Shown here piece after piece: positions 1 through 6,596 of a DNA stretch of 23,525 bases. The notes beneath the pieces were generated by a model. That model was not told the origin of the DNA. It searched no databases and was given only the letters and a program-made list of their open reading frames with translations. The stretch comes from Clostridia bacterium (lineage in GTDB: Bacteria > Bacillota > Clostridia > Oscillospirales > CAG-272). How positions within the stretch are numbered: position 1 is the first letter of the stretch; every line of letters begins with the position of its first letter. The stretch is from NCBI GenBank assembly GCA_900767415.1, contig CAAFYZ010000030.1, positions 1 to 23,525 of the forward strand. Reading direction: 5' to 3'. The position numbers and the translations under genes are program-made.

Positions 1-13
1 CAAAACCCTTCTA

Positions 14-22
14 TGTTATAAT
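14..22 (+). promoter_or_regulatory. Extended -10 box in the left arm, reading inward
   Basis: TGTTATAAT is an extended -10 (TGnTATAAT) directed to the right, into the element. Its -35 region would lie upstream of position 1 and cannot be seen. Transcription would start near 29, cross the 43-72 hairpin and reach the central terminator at 86-121, giving an RNA of roughly 90 nt. This is inferred from sequence alone. Confidence 0.4.
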
Positions 23-85
23 AGAAGTAATCGAACGGGTCGCTGTCAGGAAAGGTATACGTTTCCTGACAGGGTACGACAAGAA

Positions 86-121
86 AAAAAGAGCCCGCAA
101 ATCCGCTTGCAAGCTCTTTTT
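86..121. terminator. Bidirectional terminator-like hairpin in the centre of the element
   Basis: AAAAAGAGC (86-94) pairs with GCTCTTTTT (113-121). An inner GCAA/TTGC stem (97-100 with 107-110) closes an ATCCGC loop. There is a T run at the 3' side on both strands, so it could stop transcripts arriving from either arm. Confidence 0.65.
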
Positions 122-217
122 CCGTCGATGACCAATTCCCAAATACCCAAAAATCGGAAAAAAGCCGCTGTCTGTAAAGGTATACCTTTCCTGACAGCGA
201 CCCGTTCGATTACTTCT

Positions 218-246
218 ATTATAACATAGAAGGGTTTTGATTTCAA
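218..246 (-). promoter_or_regulatory. Promoter in the right arm, reading inward (leftward)
   Basis: On the minus strand TTGAAA (241-246) is separated by 17 bp from TATAAT (218-223), with the extended TG also present. The -35 lies just outside the 60-bp repeat. The predicted start is near 211, so the transcript would run through the right hairpin (168-197) and end at the central terminator. Confidence 0.5.
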
Positions 247-584
247 TTGTCAATTCTCACGATATTTTTCGCGTTATTTTGTGCAAAATGAATAAAATGA
301 AGAGAAAAAAGGCGAAAAGTGAGGGCAATATGAGAATAAATACACCGCTATGAAAAAGGGACGAGGGTATCTTGCAGGGGGGCGGGTAAAAGGCAAAAGG
401 AACGGGTCGTCGGGGGCGCCGACCCCTACGGGTGGAGAGCGAAGGTTGATATATTGACGGGAGGTCGGCAGAAGAGGGGGCGTACTCCTCATCCACCGCG
501 GAGCGGTCCCCCTTCTCCAGCAGGAGAAGGCGGAAGTAGGAGAAGGCGAAAGCGGAGAAAAGCAAACAACTGTTGACAAAAAAG
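240..584. other. Gene-free intergenic stretch with GC-rich palindromes
   Basis: The ORFs here are low-complexity, lack a convincing SD sequence and resemble no family I know. The stretch lies between the inverted-repeat element and the tsf terminator. It contains a GC-rich palindromic block near 405-430 (GTCGG GGGCG CCGAC) and two adjacent hairpins at 495-530, listed separately. Confidence 0.6.
482..531. repeat. Tandem hairpins resembling an interspersed intergenic repeat
   Basis: ACCGC-GGA-GCGGT (495-507) is followed three bases later by CCTTCTCC-AGCA-GGAGAAGG (511-530), a perfect 8-bp stem. The pattern CTCATCC, short hairpin, CCTTCTCC hairpin resembles intergenic repeats that I recall as common in gut Clostridia genomes. 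Only one copy is in this window, so calling it a repeat family rests on memory. Confidence 0.4.
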
Positions 585-618
585 AAAAATGCGAGACCCT
601 TGCGGGTCTCGCATTTTT
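585..618 (-). terminator. Strong terminator of the rpsB-tsf operon
   Basis: A perfect 15-bp stem (585-599 with 604-618) closes a four-base loop. On the minus strand it ends in a T-rich run. It lies 12 bp past the tsf stop codon, and the matching A and T tracts make it bidirectional in form. Confidence 0.9.
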
Positions 619-630
619 GTAAATCGGGAA

Positions 631-1551
631 TCAGCCCTTGACCATTTTTTCGATCTCGGCGGCGAAATCTTCTTCTCTCTTCTGAAGACCTTCGCCCTTG
701 TCGTAACGGACATAGCCGGTCACTTTGATATGACCGCCGAGCTCTTTCTCTGCGGCGGCGACATACTTCGCAACCGTGAGGGAGTCGTCCTTGACATAGA
801 GCTGATCCATGAGGCAGTTCGTCTCATAGAACTTGCCGAGTCTGCCCTCGACGATCTTTTCGAGAACGGGTTTCGGCTTGTTCGCCATTTTGGGATCCTG
901 CTGCATCTGCTTGATCAGAATCTCTTTTTCCTCGTCCAGTACCGAAGCGGGGACCGACTCGCGATTCAGATACTGCACAGGCATTGCCGCCGCCTGAAGC
1001 GCGATGTTCTTCGCGAACTCGGCGAAGCCGGGTTTGTCCGCGACATCGGTATCGAAGGAGATCACGACGCCGGTCATACCGAGGCCGTGAATGTAAGTGG
1101 AAACGGTACCTTCTACCACGGTGAAGCGGCGGATCGACAGTTTCTCACCGATCTTATACGTGTTTTCCGCAAGGACGTCCTTGACAAGTCCCTCGCCGTT
1201 CGCCATCTTGCACTCCATGAGCGCGTCGATGTCGGCGGGTTTCGATGCGATGATCGTCTTCAGGATCTCCTTGACGAACTGCTGGAAGACTGCGTTCTTC
1301 GCAACGAAGTCGGTCTCCGAGTTGACCTCGACGATCGCCGTGGTGTTGCCCTCGGTCATGATGTCGACAAGTCCTTCTGCCGCGATGCGGTTCGCCTTCT
1401 TCGCGGTCGCCGCCATTCCCTTCTCGCGAAGGACCTTGACTGCCGCCTCAAAGTCGCCGTTCGCTTCTTTCAGCGCGTTTTTGCAATCCATCATGCCGCA
1501 GCCGGTCTGCTTTCTCAGTTCTGCGACATCTTTTGCCGAAAATTCTGCCAT
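631..1551 (-). CDS. tsf: Elongation factor Ts
   Basis: The 306-residue product is EF-Ts, the cytoplasmic guanine-nucleotide exchange factor that regenerates EF-Tu-GTP during translation. The N-terminal UBA-like domain carries the family signature LRKQTGCGMMDCKNAL (residues 12-27). The second signature, EVNSETDFVAKN, is at 75-86, and the dimerisation core follows. Length is normal for the long bacterial form. An SD (AAAGGAGA) precedes the ATG. The gene follows rpsB by 34 bp with no terminator between, the universal rpsB-tsf arrangement, so both share the promoter at about 2443-2471. Unusually, pyrH and frr, which often follow tsf, are absent: a strong terminator and gene-free DNA come next. 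Confidence 0.97.
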   Translation of the reverse strand: MAEFSAKDVAELRKQTGCGMMDCKNALKEANGDFEAAVKVLREKGMAATAKKANRIAAEGLVDIMTEGNTTAIVEVNSETDFVAKNAVFQQFVKEILKTIIASKPADIDALMECKMANGEGLVKDVLAENTYKIGEKLSIRRFTVVEGTVSTYIHGLGMTGVVISFDTDVADKPGFAEFAKNIALQAAAMPVQYLNRESVPASVLDEEKEILIKQMQQDPKMANKPKPVLEKIVEGRLGKFYETNCLMDQLYVKDDSLTVAKYVAAAEKELGGHIKVTGYVRYDKGEGLQKREEDFAAEIEKMVKG

Positions 1552-1585
1552 TTTCTTTTCTCCTTTTCTGTATTAAGAGGAAAAC

Positions 1586-2323
1586 TTACGCCTCGGCGTC
1601 TTCCGCTTCTTCGGTCTCTGCCGCGGGGACTTCTTCCTGTACGCCGCCGCGTGCCGCGATCACGGCATCGGCAAGAGAGGAAGCGATGAGTTTGATCGCG
1701 CGGATCGCGTCATCGTTACCGGGAATGATATAGTCCGCATCGTCGGGATCGCAGTTCGTATCGACGATAGCGATCACGGGAATGCCGAGCTTCTTCGCTT
1801 CGAGAACGGCGTTTCTCTCCTTGCGGGTGTCAACGACGAACACTGCCGAAGGAAGGGTATCCATCTCTTTGATACCGCCGTATGCCTTTTCGAGATCCTC
1901 GATCTCTTTCAGCTTCTTCGCCACTTCCTTCTTCGGGAGAAGGTCGAAGGTGCCGTCCGCCTGCATCTTCTCAAGGTCCTTCAGACGCTTGATCGACTTG
2001 CGGATGGTGTGGAAGTTCGTGAGCATACCGCCGGGCCAACGGACGTTCACGTAGAACATACCGCATCTTGTGGCTTCCTCACGCATGGTCTCCGCCGCCT
2101 GCTTCTTCGTACCGACGAAGAGGAGCGTGCCGCCTTCCTGTGCCATCTCGTTGACGAAGTTGTACGCTTCTTCAAACTTCTTGACGGTCTTCTGAAGGTC
2201 GACGATGTGGATTCCGTTTCTCTGGGTGAAGATGTACTCCGCCATCTTCGGGTTCCACTTCTTGGGCGGGTGACCGAAGTGAACGCCTGCTTCAAGCAAC
2301 TGCTTGATCGTGATTTCGAACAT
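1586..2323 (-). CDS. rpsB: 30S ribosomal protein S2
   Basis: The product is ribosomal protein S2 (245 residues), a late-assembling component of the small subunit. The N-terminal ITIKQLLEAGVHFGHP and the segment with RNGIHIVDLQKT are diagnostic. The C-terminus is acidic (EEVPAAETEEAEDAEA). I chose the ATG at 2323 because AAGGAGG (2333-2339) is 9 nt upstream and the protein then begins like other S2 proteins. An ATG at 2329 lies only 3 nt from the SD, and a longer in-frame start at 2353 falls in the leader hairpin. It is the first gene of the rpsB-tsf operon, behind a consensus promoter. Confidence 0.96.
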   Translation of the reverse strand: MFEITIKQLLEAGVHFGHPPKKWNPKMAEYIFTQRNGIHIVDLQKTVKKFEEAYNFVNEMAQEGGTLLFVGTKKQAAETMREEATRCGMFYVNVRWPGGMLTNFHTIRKSIKRLKDLEKMQADGTFDLLPKKEVAKKLKEIEDLEKAYGGIKEMDTLPSAVFVVDTRKERNAVLEAKKLGIPVIAIVDTNCDPDDADYIIPGNDDAIRAIKLIASSLADAVIAARGGVQEEVPAAETEEAEDAEA

Positions 2324-2350
2324 TTTCATGTTCCTCCTTGGTTTTTCCGC

Positions 2351-2406
2351 CATAGCGTTTCCGCACTGCGACTCAGAAGAGCACCGGCAATGCCCACGAC
2401 GCTATG
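2351..2406 (-). promoter_or_regulatory. Structured 5' leader hairpin of rpsB
   Basis: CATAGCGT (2351-2358) and ACGCTATG (2399-2406) form a perfect 8-bp stem with a 40-nt loop, 11 nt upstream of the rpsB SD. A small GTGC/GCAC hairpin (2422-2433) lies near the predicted RNA start. The leader is about 110 nt. Such structure is compatible with autoregulation by S2, known from E. coli, but I cannot match a described leader class here. Confidence 0.4.
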
Positions 2407-2442
2407 TGAGATATAATGTCCGTGCCGTAGCACAGCTATAAA

Positions 2443-2471
2443 ATTATATCTTATTTCCCGCGTGTTGTCAA
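2443..2471 (-). promoter_or_regulatory. Consensus sigma-A promoter of rpsB-tsf
   Basis: On the minus strand, TTGACA (2466-2471), a 17-bp spacer and TATAAT (2443-2448) match the vegetative consensus exactly. The predicted start is near 2436. Confidence 0.88.
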
Positions 2472-2523
2472 GAGAATCTTACAAAAAAGAAAATGTTTAC
2501 AAAAAGTTCACAACAAGAAGGGC

Positions 2524-2554
2524 AAAAAGCGCGGAAAGCGGAAGGTTTCTCCGC
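2524..2554 (-). terminator. Probable terminator of the M14 peptidase gene
   Basis: On the minus strand an imperfect stem (2546-2554 with 2531-2537, a 2-nt bulge) is followed by GCTTTTTG (T run at 2524-2528). It lies 15 bp past the stop codon and upstream of the rpsB promoter. Confidence 0.5.
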
Positions 2555-2569
2555 CTCGCAGGAGACGGA

Positions 2570-3466
2570 TCAAAGCATGGCGGGAAAGCGCAGAAGTGCC
2601 GGCAGGACGCGACGGCAGAGGGCGGGATACGCCGAGAGGGGCAGCGGGTTCTCTCCCCTTCCGACCTCCAACGTGTACGAAGGAATCCCGAGGACGTTGC
2701 CGGCGTAATCGGAGAGACCGCCGTACGCCGCCATGCCCTCCGGCGTCCCGACGGGATAGCCGAGGACGCGGGAGAGCCGACGCGCCACACGGGCGGCGCG
2801 CGGGTCGCTGTGCGGGGAAAAGTAAATCTCTTCTCCCTGGGAATGCAGCGTGATCAGTGCCGTCGGCATCACGGTGCGCAGATACGAGGCGACGGCGCGC
2901 GTCTCCGGCTCGCTCTCCGGGTATTCTCCCGAAAAGCGGGTCGCCCCCGGCAAAATGCCCGCCTCCCTCTCCCGACGCTTATACTCGGAAAAGCCGAAGG
3001 CGTAATTGTGATTGAGATCAACGCCCCGTGCGTTCGCCTGCCAGCGGGAGAAGTCGCCCCCCGACATTCTCATCTCCCTTTCGTAAAGCGGTGTCGCCCC
3101 GATCTCCCCGATCGCAAGGCGCACGCCGTCCGGATTCAGGACGGGAAGTATCGTAAATGTAAAGTTTTGTAGTAAAAATTCCTTTCTTATTCCGAAAACG
3201 TCCGTTTTTTCGTCATCGGCGAGCGCGACTATCATATCCATGAGAAGATACGATGTGAGCCATTCCGACGCGTGATGTGCCCCGACGTAAAAAAGGCGGC
3301 GTCCACCCGCACCGATCTCGGCGGCGAAGAGTTCTCTGCCGAGAAGACTCTTGCCGAATTCTGTAACGCGCAGGGCGGGAAAGTGTGTCTCTGCCGCGTG
3401 AAAAAACGTTTCGTACGTGTCTTTTACCGGTGGGATATCGGAGCGAAACAGGTCTTCTTTTTTCAT
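2570..3466 (-). CDS. M14-family zinc metallocarboxypeptidase
   Basis: This 298-residue protein has the M14 zinc-peptidase fold. The first zinc motif is HASE (H65, E68). R147 and N152 in ARGVDLNHN fit the substrate-carboxylate site, H208 in ITLHSQGEE is the third zinc ligand, and E267 in TLEVGRG is the catalytic glutamate. There is no signal peptide, so it probably acts in the cytoplasm. By resemblance to the gamma-D-glutamyl-diaminoacid peptidases of Firmicutes (M14C), its substrate may be a cell-wall muropeptide; that is inference. An SD (GGGAGGG) lies 6-7 nt before the ATG. It stands alone, divergent from the membrane-protein gene at 3559. All expected active-site residues are present. Confidence 0.88.
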   Translation of the reverse strand: MKKEDLFRSDIPPVKDTYETFFHAAETHFPALRVTEFGKSLLGRELFAAEIGAGGRRLFYVGAHHASEWLTSYLLMDMIVALADDEKTDVFGIRKEFLLQNFTFTILPVLNPDGVRLAIGEIGATPLYEREMRMSGGDFSRWQANARGVDLNHNYAFGFSEYKRREREAGILPGATRFSGEYPESEPETRAVASYLRTVMPTALITLHSQGEEIYFSPHSDPRAARVARRLSRVLGYPVGTPEGMAAYGGLSDYAGNVLGIPSYTLEVGRGENPLPLSAYPALCRRVLPALLRFPAML

Positions 3467-3497
3467 AAAATGCCCTCCCTCTTTTTTCTTCTCCCTC

Positions 3498-3526
3498 TTG
3501 CAATTCTATGCACGACGTGATATAAT
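3498..3526 (+). promoter_or_regulatory. Promoter of the membrane protein-esterase pair
   Basis: TTGCAA (3498-3503), a 17-bp spacer and an extended TGATATAAT with the -10 at 3521-3526 lie 33 bp before the ATG at 3559. Confidence 0.7.
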
Positions 3527-3531
3527 GGGAA
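3503..3531 (-). promoter_or_regulatory. Possible weak promoter of the M14 peptidase gene
   Basis: TTCCCA (3526-3531), a 17-bp spacer and TAGAAT (3503-3508) lie on the minus strand about 40 bp before the start codon. The match is moderate. It overlaps the divergent promoter on the plus strand. Confidence 0.35.
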
Positions 3532-3558
3532 CGATGCCGAAGTCCCATGGAGGTTCTT

Positions 3559-4305
3559 ATGAAACGCCCGTATGTCAAAGCGACGCTTCTCTCTTTCGCC
3601 GCATTTTCTTTTTTTCATCTCGCGCTCTTCTGTGCGTATTATCTGATCTCCGTCTACACGGCGGATCGGGTGCTGATTTACGCCGTCTATTTTCTCTCGG
3701 ACTTCGTCTCTTTTCTTCTGCCGGTCACGGCGTGCGCCGGTATGCTCGCCGTTGCGCGGTGTTCGACGCGGGGGCGTGCGCTCCTTTACGGCGGCGGTTT
3801 GGCTCTCTCCCGCATTTTCTATGAGATTCCGGAGCGCACCTACGGACTGCTCGCCGACGGCTACGACACGGGGCACGCGGTGCTTTTCTCCTCTCTTCTT
3901 TCTTTCGTCGCGGCAGCCGCGTATTTTGCCGTCTTCCTTCTGCTCTTTCTCCTCGTCTCCCGTCTCTTTTCGCGAAAGGTCGGGGACGGCGATGCCCGCG
4001 CCGCGCTGACCGATCGGACGGGCGGTGCTTTCGCTTTCGACCGGGCACTTCCTTTTTCCCTTCTGCCTGCGGTGCTTCTTCTCTTCGGCGCGGGACTGAT
4101 CCGCGAGATCGTCGCGACGGTCACGTTCTTTTCCGGCTCTTCCGGAATCTACACCGCCGAAGAGATTCTCTATCTTGTCGCACGATATATTTTTCTCTTT
4201 GTTTTACCCTTTGTTCTGCTCCCGATCGGCACGGCGTATGCCGCCTCTGTCGCAAGGGTATCGGAAGAAACCAATCTTTCGCCGAAAGGCGGGAAAGAAG
4301 TATAA
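3559..4305 (+). CDS. Polytopic membrane protein of unknown function
   Basis: I do not recognise the family. The 248-residue product has about five or six predicted membrane helices: near residues 8-30, 38-62, 103-131, 160-184 and 198-225, with a weaker one near 73-85. They are separated by short charged loops, including a basic/acidic stretch with KVGDGDARAALTDRTGG. No catalytic motif stands out. The start is taken at 3559 because GGAGG (3549-3553) is 5 nt upstream; an in-frame ATG at 3547 overlaps that SD and is unlikely. The stop codon is 3 bp before the esterase start, so the two are probably co-transcribed and translationally coupled. The function could be envelope-related, but nothing proves it. 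Confidence 0.8.
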   Translation: MKRPYVKATLLSFAAFSFFHLALFCAYYLISVYTADRVLIYAVYFLSDFVSFLLPVTACAGMLAVARCSTRGRALLYGGGLALSRIFYEIPERTYGLLADGYDTGHAVLFSSLLSFVAAAAYFAVFLLLFLLVSRLFSRKVGDGDARAALTDRTGGAFAFDRALPFSLLPAVLLLFGAGLIREIVATVTFFSGSSGIYTAEEILYLVARYIFLFVLPFVLLPIGTAYAASVARVSEETNLSPKGGKEV

Positions 4306-4308
4306 AAT

Positions 4309-5124
4309 ATGAAAACAGAAACCTTCCCTCTTTGGAAAAACGGTGCGCCGCGGCAGATCCCCGGCGGCGAAGTCCCGTCGATCACGCCCTACCGCGCGGA
4401 GAACAAGACGCACGACGGCACCGTGGTGATCTTCCCCGGCGGCGCTTACGCTTGCCGTGCGCCGCACGAAGGCGACGGGTACGCCCGCTTTTTCAACGAT
4501 CACGGCTATAATGTCTTCGTGGTGGACTACCGCGTATCGCCGAACCGCTTCCCGACCGAACTGCTCGACGCGCGCCGTGCCGTCCGTCTCGTGCGTGAGC
4601 ACGCCGCGGAATACGGAATCTCTCCCGACAAGATCGCAGTGATGGGTTCTTCCGCCGGCGGACATCTCGCCGCGCTCGTCTCGACCTACCGCCCTGCCAT
4701 CGACGGCGAAGGAGCGGACGCGACGGACGAGATCTCTCCCTTCCCGAATGCGTCGATCCTCTGCTATCCCGTCATCGACACCTCGGACGATGCCGTCGTC
4801 CATTACGGTTCCAAAATCAATCTGCTCGGGGAAGAAAACGAAGACCTCGGTGCTTCCGTCTCCCCCTCCGTCATCGCCGACCGACACACCTGCCCCGCCT
4901 TCCTTTGGCACACATCGGACGACGAGTGCGTGAACGTCATCAATTCCTATCGGTATGCCACGCGCCTTCGGAACGTCGGCGTCCCCGTGGAGATGCACAT
5001 TCTGCCGCACGGACCGCACGGCATGGGGCTTGCCGAACGAAGATTCGGCTATACCGACGACACCCCGTATGTCGCACGCTGGGGCGAATGGCTCCTCGCA
5101 TGGCTTGCGTCCCTCGGGTTCTGA
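4309..5124 (+). CDS. Alpha/beta-hydrolase, acetyl-esterase/lipase type
   Basis: The 271-residue product is an alpha/beta-hydrolase of the Aes / BD-FAE-like esterase group. An oxyanion-hole PGGAY (residues 43-47) is followed by the nucleophile elbow GSSAGG (113-118, Ser115). The acid is probably Asp204 or Asp205 in TSDDECV, and the base is His237 in HGPHGMGL. There is no signal peptide, so it is cytoplasmic. Relatives remove acetyl or short acyl groups from sugars or xylan fragments; the substrate here cannot be read from sequence. It follows the membrane-protein gene by 3 bp with only a weak SD, which suggests coupling, and ends at a strong terminator. Confidence 0.88.
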   Translation: MKTETFPLWKNGAPRQIPGGEVPSITPYRAENKTHDGTVVIFPGGAYACRAPHEGDGYARFFNDHGYNVFVVDYRVSPNRFPTELLDARRAVRLVREHAAEYGISPDKIAVMGSSAGGHLAALVSTYRPAIDGEGADATDEISPFPNASILCYPVIDTSDDAVVHYGSKINLLGEENEDLGASVSPSVIADRHTCPAFLWHTSDDECVNVINSYRYATRLRNVGVPVEMHILPHGPHGMGLAERRFGYTDDTPYVARWGEWLLAWLASLGF

Positions 5125-5130
5125 GAAAAC

Positions 5131-5160
5131 AAAAAGAGCGTCCCGCGGGACGCTCTTTTT
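5131..5160. terminator. Bidirectional terminator between convergent genes
   Basis: A perfect 30-nt palindrome: 13-bp stem (AAAAAGAGCGTCC and its complement), CGCG loop, with T runs on both strands. It lies between the esterase (plus) and the DUF975 gene (minus) and can serve both. Confidence 0.92.
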
Positions 5161-5174
5161 TGTTTGGAAGTCGG

Positions 5175-5777
5175 TTATCCGACGACGGGTTCACGCGACA
5201 GGTCTTCGTAGAAGTCGGCTCTCGCCATGATATGATACGGCATCACCCAGAGAGTGCCGATGCCGAGACAGAGAGCACCGACGATCCACCAGCCGAGGAA
5301 GGACAGGTCAAGGCAGAAGAGATTCCACTTCTTGCCGCGCATCATCTTTTCGCTCTCGGCAAGGCAGGTTTTCCACTCCCATTCGGGGTGCTCCGCAAAG
5401 AGATAGTAACTCTGCGAATACGCGTATCTCTTGATGATGCCGGGCACGATAAAGAGAAGTGTCCAGAGGAGAATAAAGAGATTGCGCATAAGACCGAGAA
5501 GCATAGCGGCGCCGACTCTGTCTTTTGCGAAGAGAAGGTCGTTGAAGTCGATCTCTTTTCCGCCGTGAACGAGTTTCATCGAGATGACGGCGACCCCCGT
5601 CATAAAGAATCCCTCGATAAGGAACATCAGAAAGACGCCGAAGCCGGTCACACCGAGCAGCGAGCCGACGGCGGCATAGACAAGAGCGATCAGAACGGCG
5701 TAAAGCCACGTGTTGCCGAACGGACTTCCCCCCAGTTGCTCTCTCGCGAGAGCGCGGTATTCATTTGCGCTTTTCAT
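5175..5777 (-). CDS. DUF975-family integral membrane protein
   Basis: The 200-residue product fits the DUF975 family, common in Firmicutes and of unknown function. The N-terminal MKSANEYRALAREQL is a soluble segment. Membrane helices lie near residues 23-41, 45-66, 94-113 and 153-179. The C-terminal MARADFYEDL near 184-193 is typical of the family. The start at 5777 is chosen for the SD AAAGGAGA just upstream; the longer frame to 5888 begins before the predicted transcription start. It is monocistronic, with its own promoter and the shared terminator at 5131-5160. Confidence 0.85.
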   Translation of the reverse strand: MKSANEYRALAREQLGGSPFGNTWLYAVLIALVYAAVGSLLGVTGFGVFLMFLIEGFFMTGVAVISMKLVHGGKEIDFNDLLFAKDRVGAAMLLGLMRNLFILLWTLLFIVPGIIKRYAYSQSYYLFAEHPEWEWKTCLAESEKMMRGKKWNLFCLDLSFLGWWIVGALCLGIGTLWVMPYHIMARADFYEDLSREPVVG

Positions 5778-5878
5778 ATAAAAAAATCTCCTTTCCGCCG
5801 TCAGAAAACGGCAAAGACAAGTAAGAAAAACCGACACCCGAAAAAGCCGTATCCGGAGAATCGCCCGGGTGCAAAAGT

Positions 5879-5907
5879 ATTGTAGCACATATCCGATCCT
5901 ATGTCAA
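5879..5907 (-). promoter_or_regulatory. Sigma-A promoter of the DUF975 gene
   Basis: TTGACA (5902-5907), a 17-bp spacer and TACAAT (5879-5884) lie on the minus strand. The start would be near 5872, giving a leader of about 95 nt with one small hairpin (GCCGT/ACGGC) near the SD. Confidence 0.8.
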
Positions 5908-5960
5908 TAGCGAAGGAAAATATTCTTATTTCCGCATTTCCGTTTCCTGCGGCAGAGCAC

Positions 5961-5989
5961 TTGACAATCCCGTTTTTTTGCGGTATAAT
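5961..5989 (+). promoter_or_regulatory. Consensus promoter of the regulator-addB operon
   Basis: TTGACA (5961-5966), a 17-bp spacer and TATAAT (5984-5989) match the consensus exactly, 40 bp before the regulator ATG. A short inverted repeat, CTAAT-TT-ATTAG (6001-6012), sits just past the predicted start and could be an operator. Confidence 0.88.
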
Positions 5990-6028
5990 AACATCGGATT
6001 CTAATTTATTAGGAAGCGAGGGGACGCC

Positions 6029-6595
6029 ATGGCACGTGCGGTGATCGTCGGTCGGGACAGATATTTTGCCGATCGGCTCTTATATGAACTCGACGGATTG
6101 TTTTCGGACATCCGGGTCGCGGAGGGCGGGAGCACTCTTCCGTCGGGAGACGCCTATTTTATCGATCTCGACGGCGGCGCGCCGAAGACGGCGGCGGGAA
6201 TCCCCCGCTTTACCTTCTCGCGCCGCGGCGATGCCGACTTCCCCCTTCCTTTCCCTCTCGGGGACGTGCGGGCGGCGGTGGCGGCGGCAAAAGACCGCGC
6301 CCCGCGGCTCTCCCTCGGTGAGGACGGGCATACCGTCCTCGCGGACGGGCGGGCGGTGCGGCTCTCGGAGAGCGAATTTTCCCTTCTCTCCATCCTGTAT
6401 CGGGCGGGGGGCGCGTATGTTGCGCGGGACACCCTCCTTGCCGAAGTCTTCGGCAAGGCGGAAGACCCCGGGATTCTCAACGTCTACATTCATTACCTGC
6501 GAAAAAAACTGGAAGCCGGGGACGAAAAGATCATCTTTTCATCGCGCGGCGACGGCTATCGGCTGAACGAAAAATTCTGCGGAGGAGGAATGTGA
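6029..6595 (+). CDS. OmpR/PhoB-type winged-helix regulator with a degenerate receiver
   Basis: The 188-residue protein ends in an OmpR/PhoB-type winged helix (about residues 92-183), with RLSESEFSLLSIL, the recognition-helix region ILNVYIHYLRKKLE and the wing FSSRGDGYRLN. The N-terminal part looks like a shortened receiver. DAYFIDLD places Asp46 where the phosphoacceptor would be, but the usual acidic pair is reduced to VGRD and no KP motif is seen (FPLPFPLGDV instead). It is about 30 residues shorter than normal receivers, so it is probably not controlled by ordinary phosphorylation. The start is supported by GAGGGG, about 5 nt upstream. No histidine kinase is adjacent. The stop is 1 bp before addB, which indicates tight coupling. 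Confidence 0.82.
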   Translation: MARAVIVGRDRYFADRLLYELDGLFSDIRVAEGGSTLPSGDAYFIDLDGGAPKTAAGIPRFTFSRRGDADFPLPFPLGDVRAAVAAAKDRAPRLSLGEDGHTVLADGRAVRLSESEFSLLSILYRAGGAYVARDTLLAEVFGKAEDPGILNVYIHYLRKKLEAGDEKIIFSSRGDGYRLNEKFCGGGM

Positions 6596-6596
6596 T

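Larger units (their letters stand above)
1..239. repeat. Inverted-repeat element with 60-bp perfect arms (MITE-like)
   Basis: Positions 1-60 are the exact reverse complement of 180-239. Each arm contains a small palindrome (8-14 with 21-27, and its mirror) and one half of a second hairpin. The left hairpin, 43-53 with 62-72, has 11 perfect pairs around GGTATACG. The right one, 168-179 with 186-197, is similar with two mismatches and a GTATAC loop. The centre (86-121) is a terminator-like hairpin. No ORF in it looks real. The build resembles a miniature inverted-repeat element or a two-way small-RNA cassette. No transposase or target duplication can be seen, because the left flank lies outside the window. 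The repeat is certain; its nature is inference. Confidence 0.8.

Noticed and set aside
1..239. Invertible promoter switch (inverton)
   Set aside because: The promoter-like boxes lie within the repeat arms rather than in the segment between them, so inversion would not change their direction; no recombinase gene is near.
589..1689. 366-codon plus-strand ORF
   Set aside because: It is antisense to tsf, whose protein is unmistakable; high GC creates long shadow frames.
2462..3172. 236-codon plus-strand ORF
   Set aside because: It is antisense to the M14 peptidase, whose active-site residues are all present.
6001..6012. CTAAT-TT-ATTAG as a proven operator
   Set aside because: The arms are only 5 bp and AT-rich; PhoB-type regulators usually bind direct repeats, so I mention it only as a possibility.
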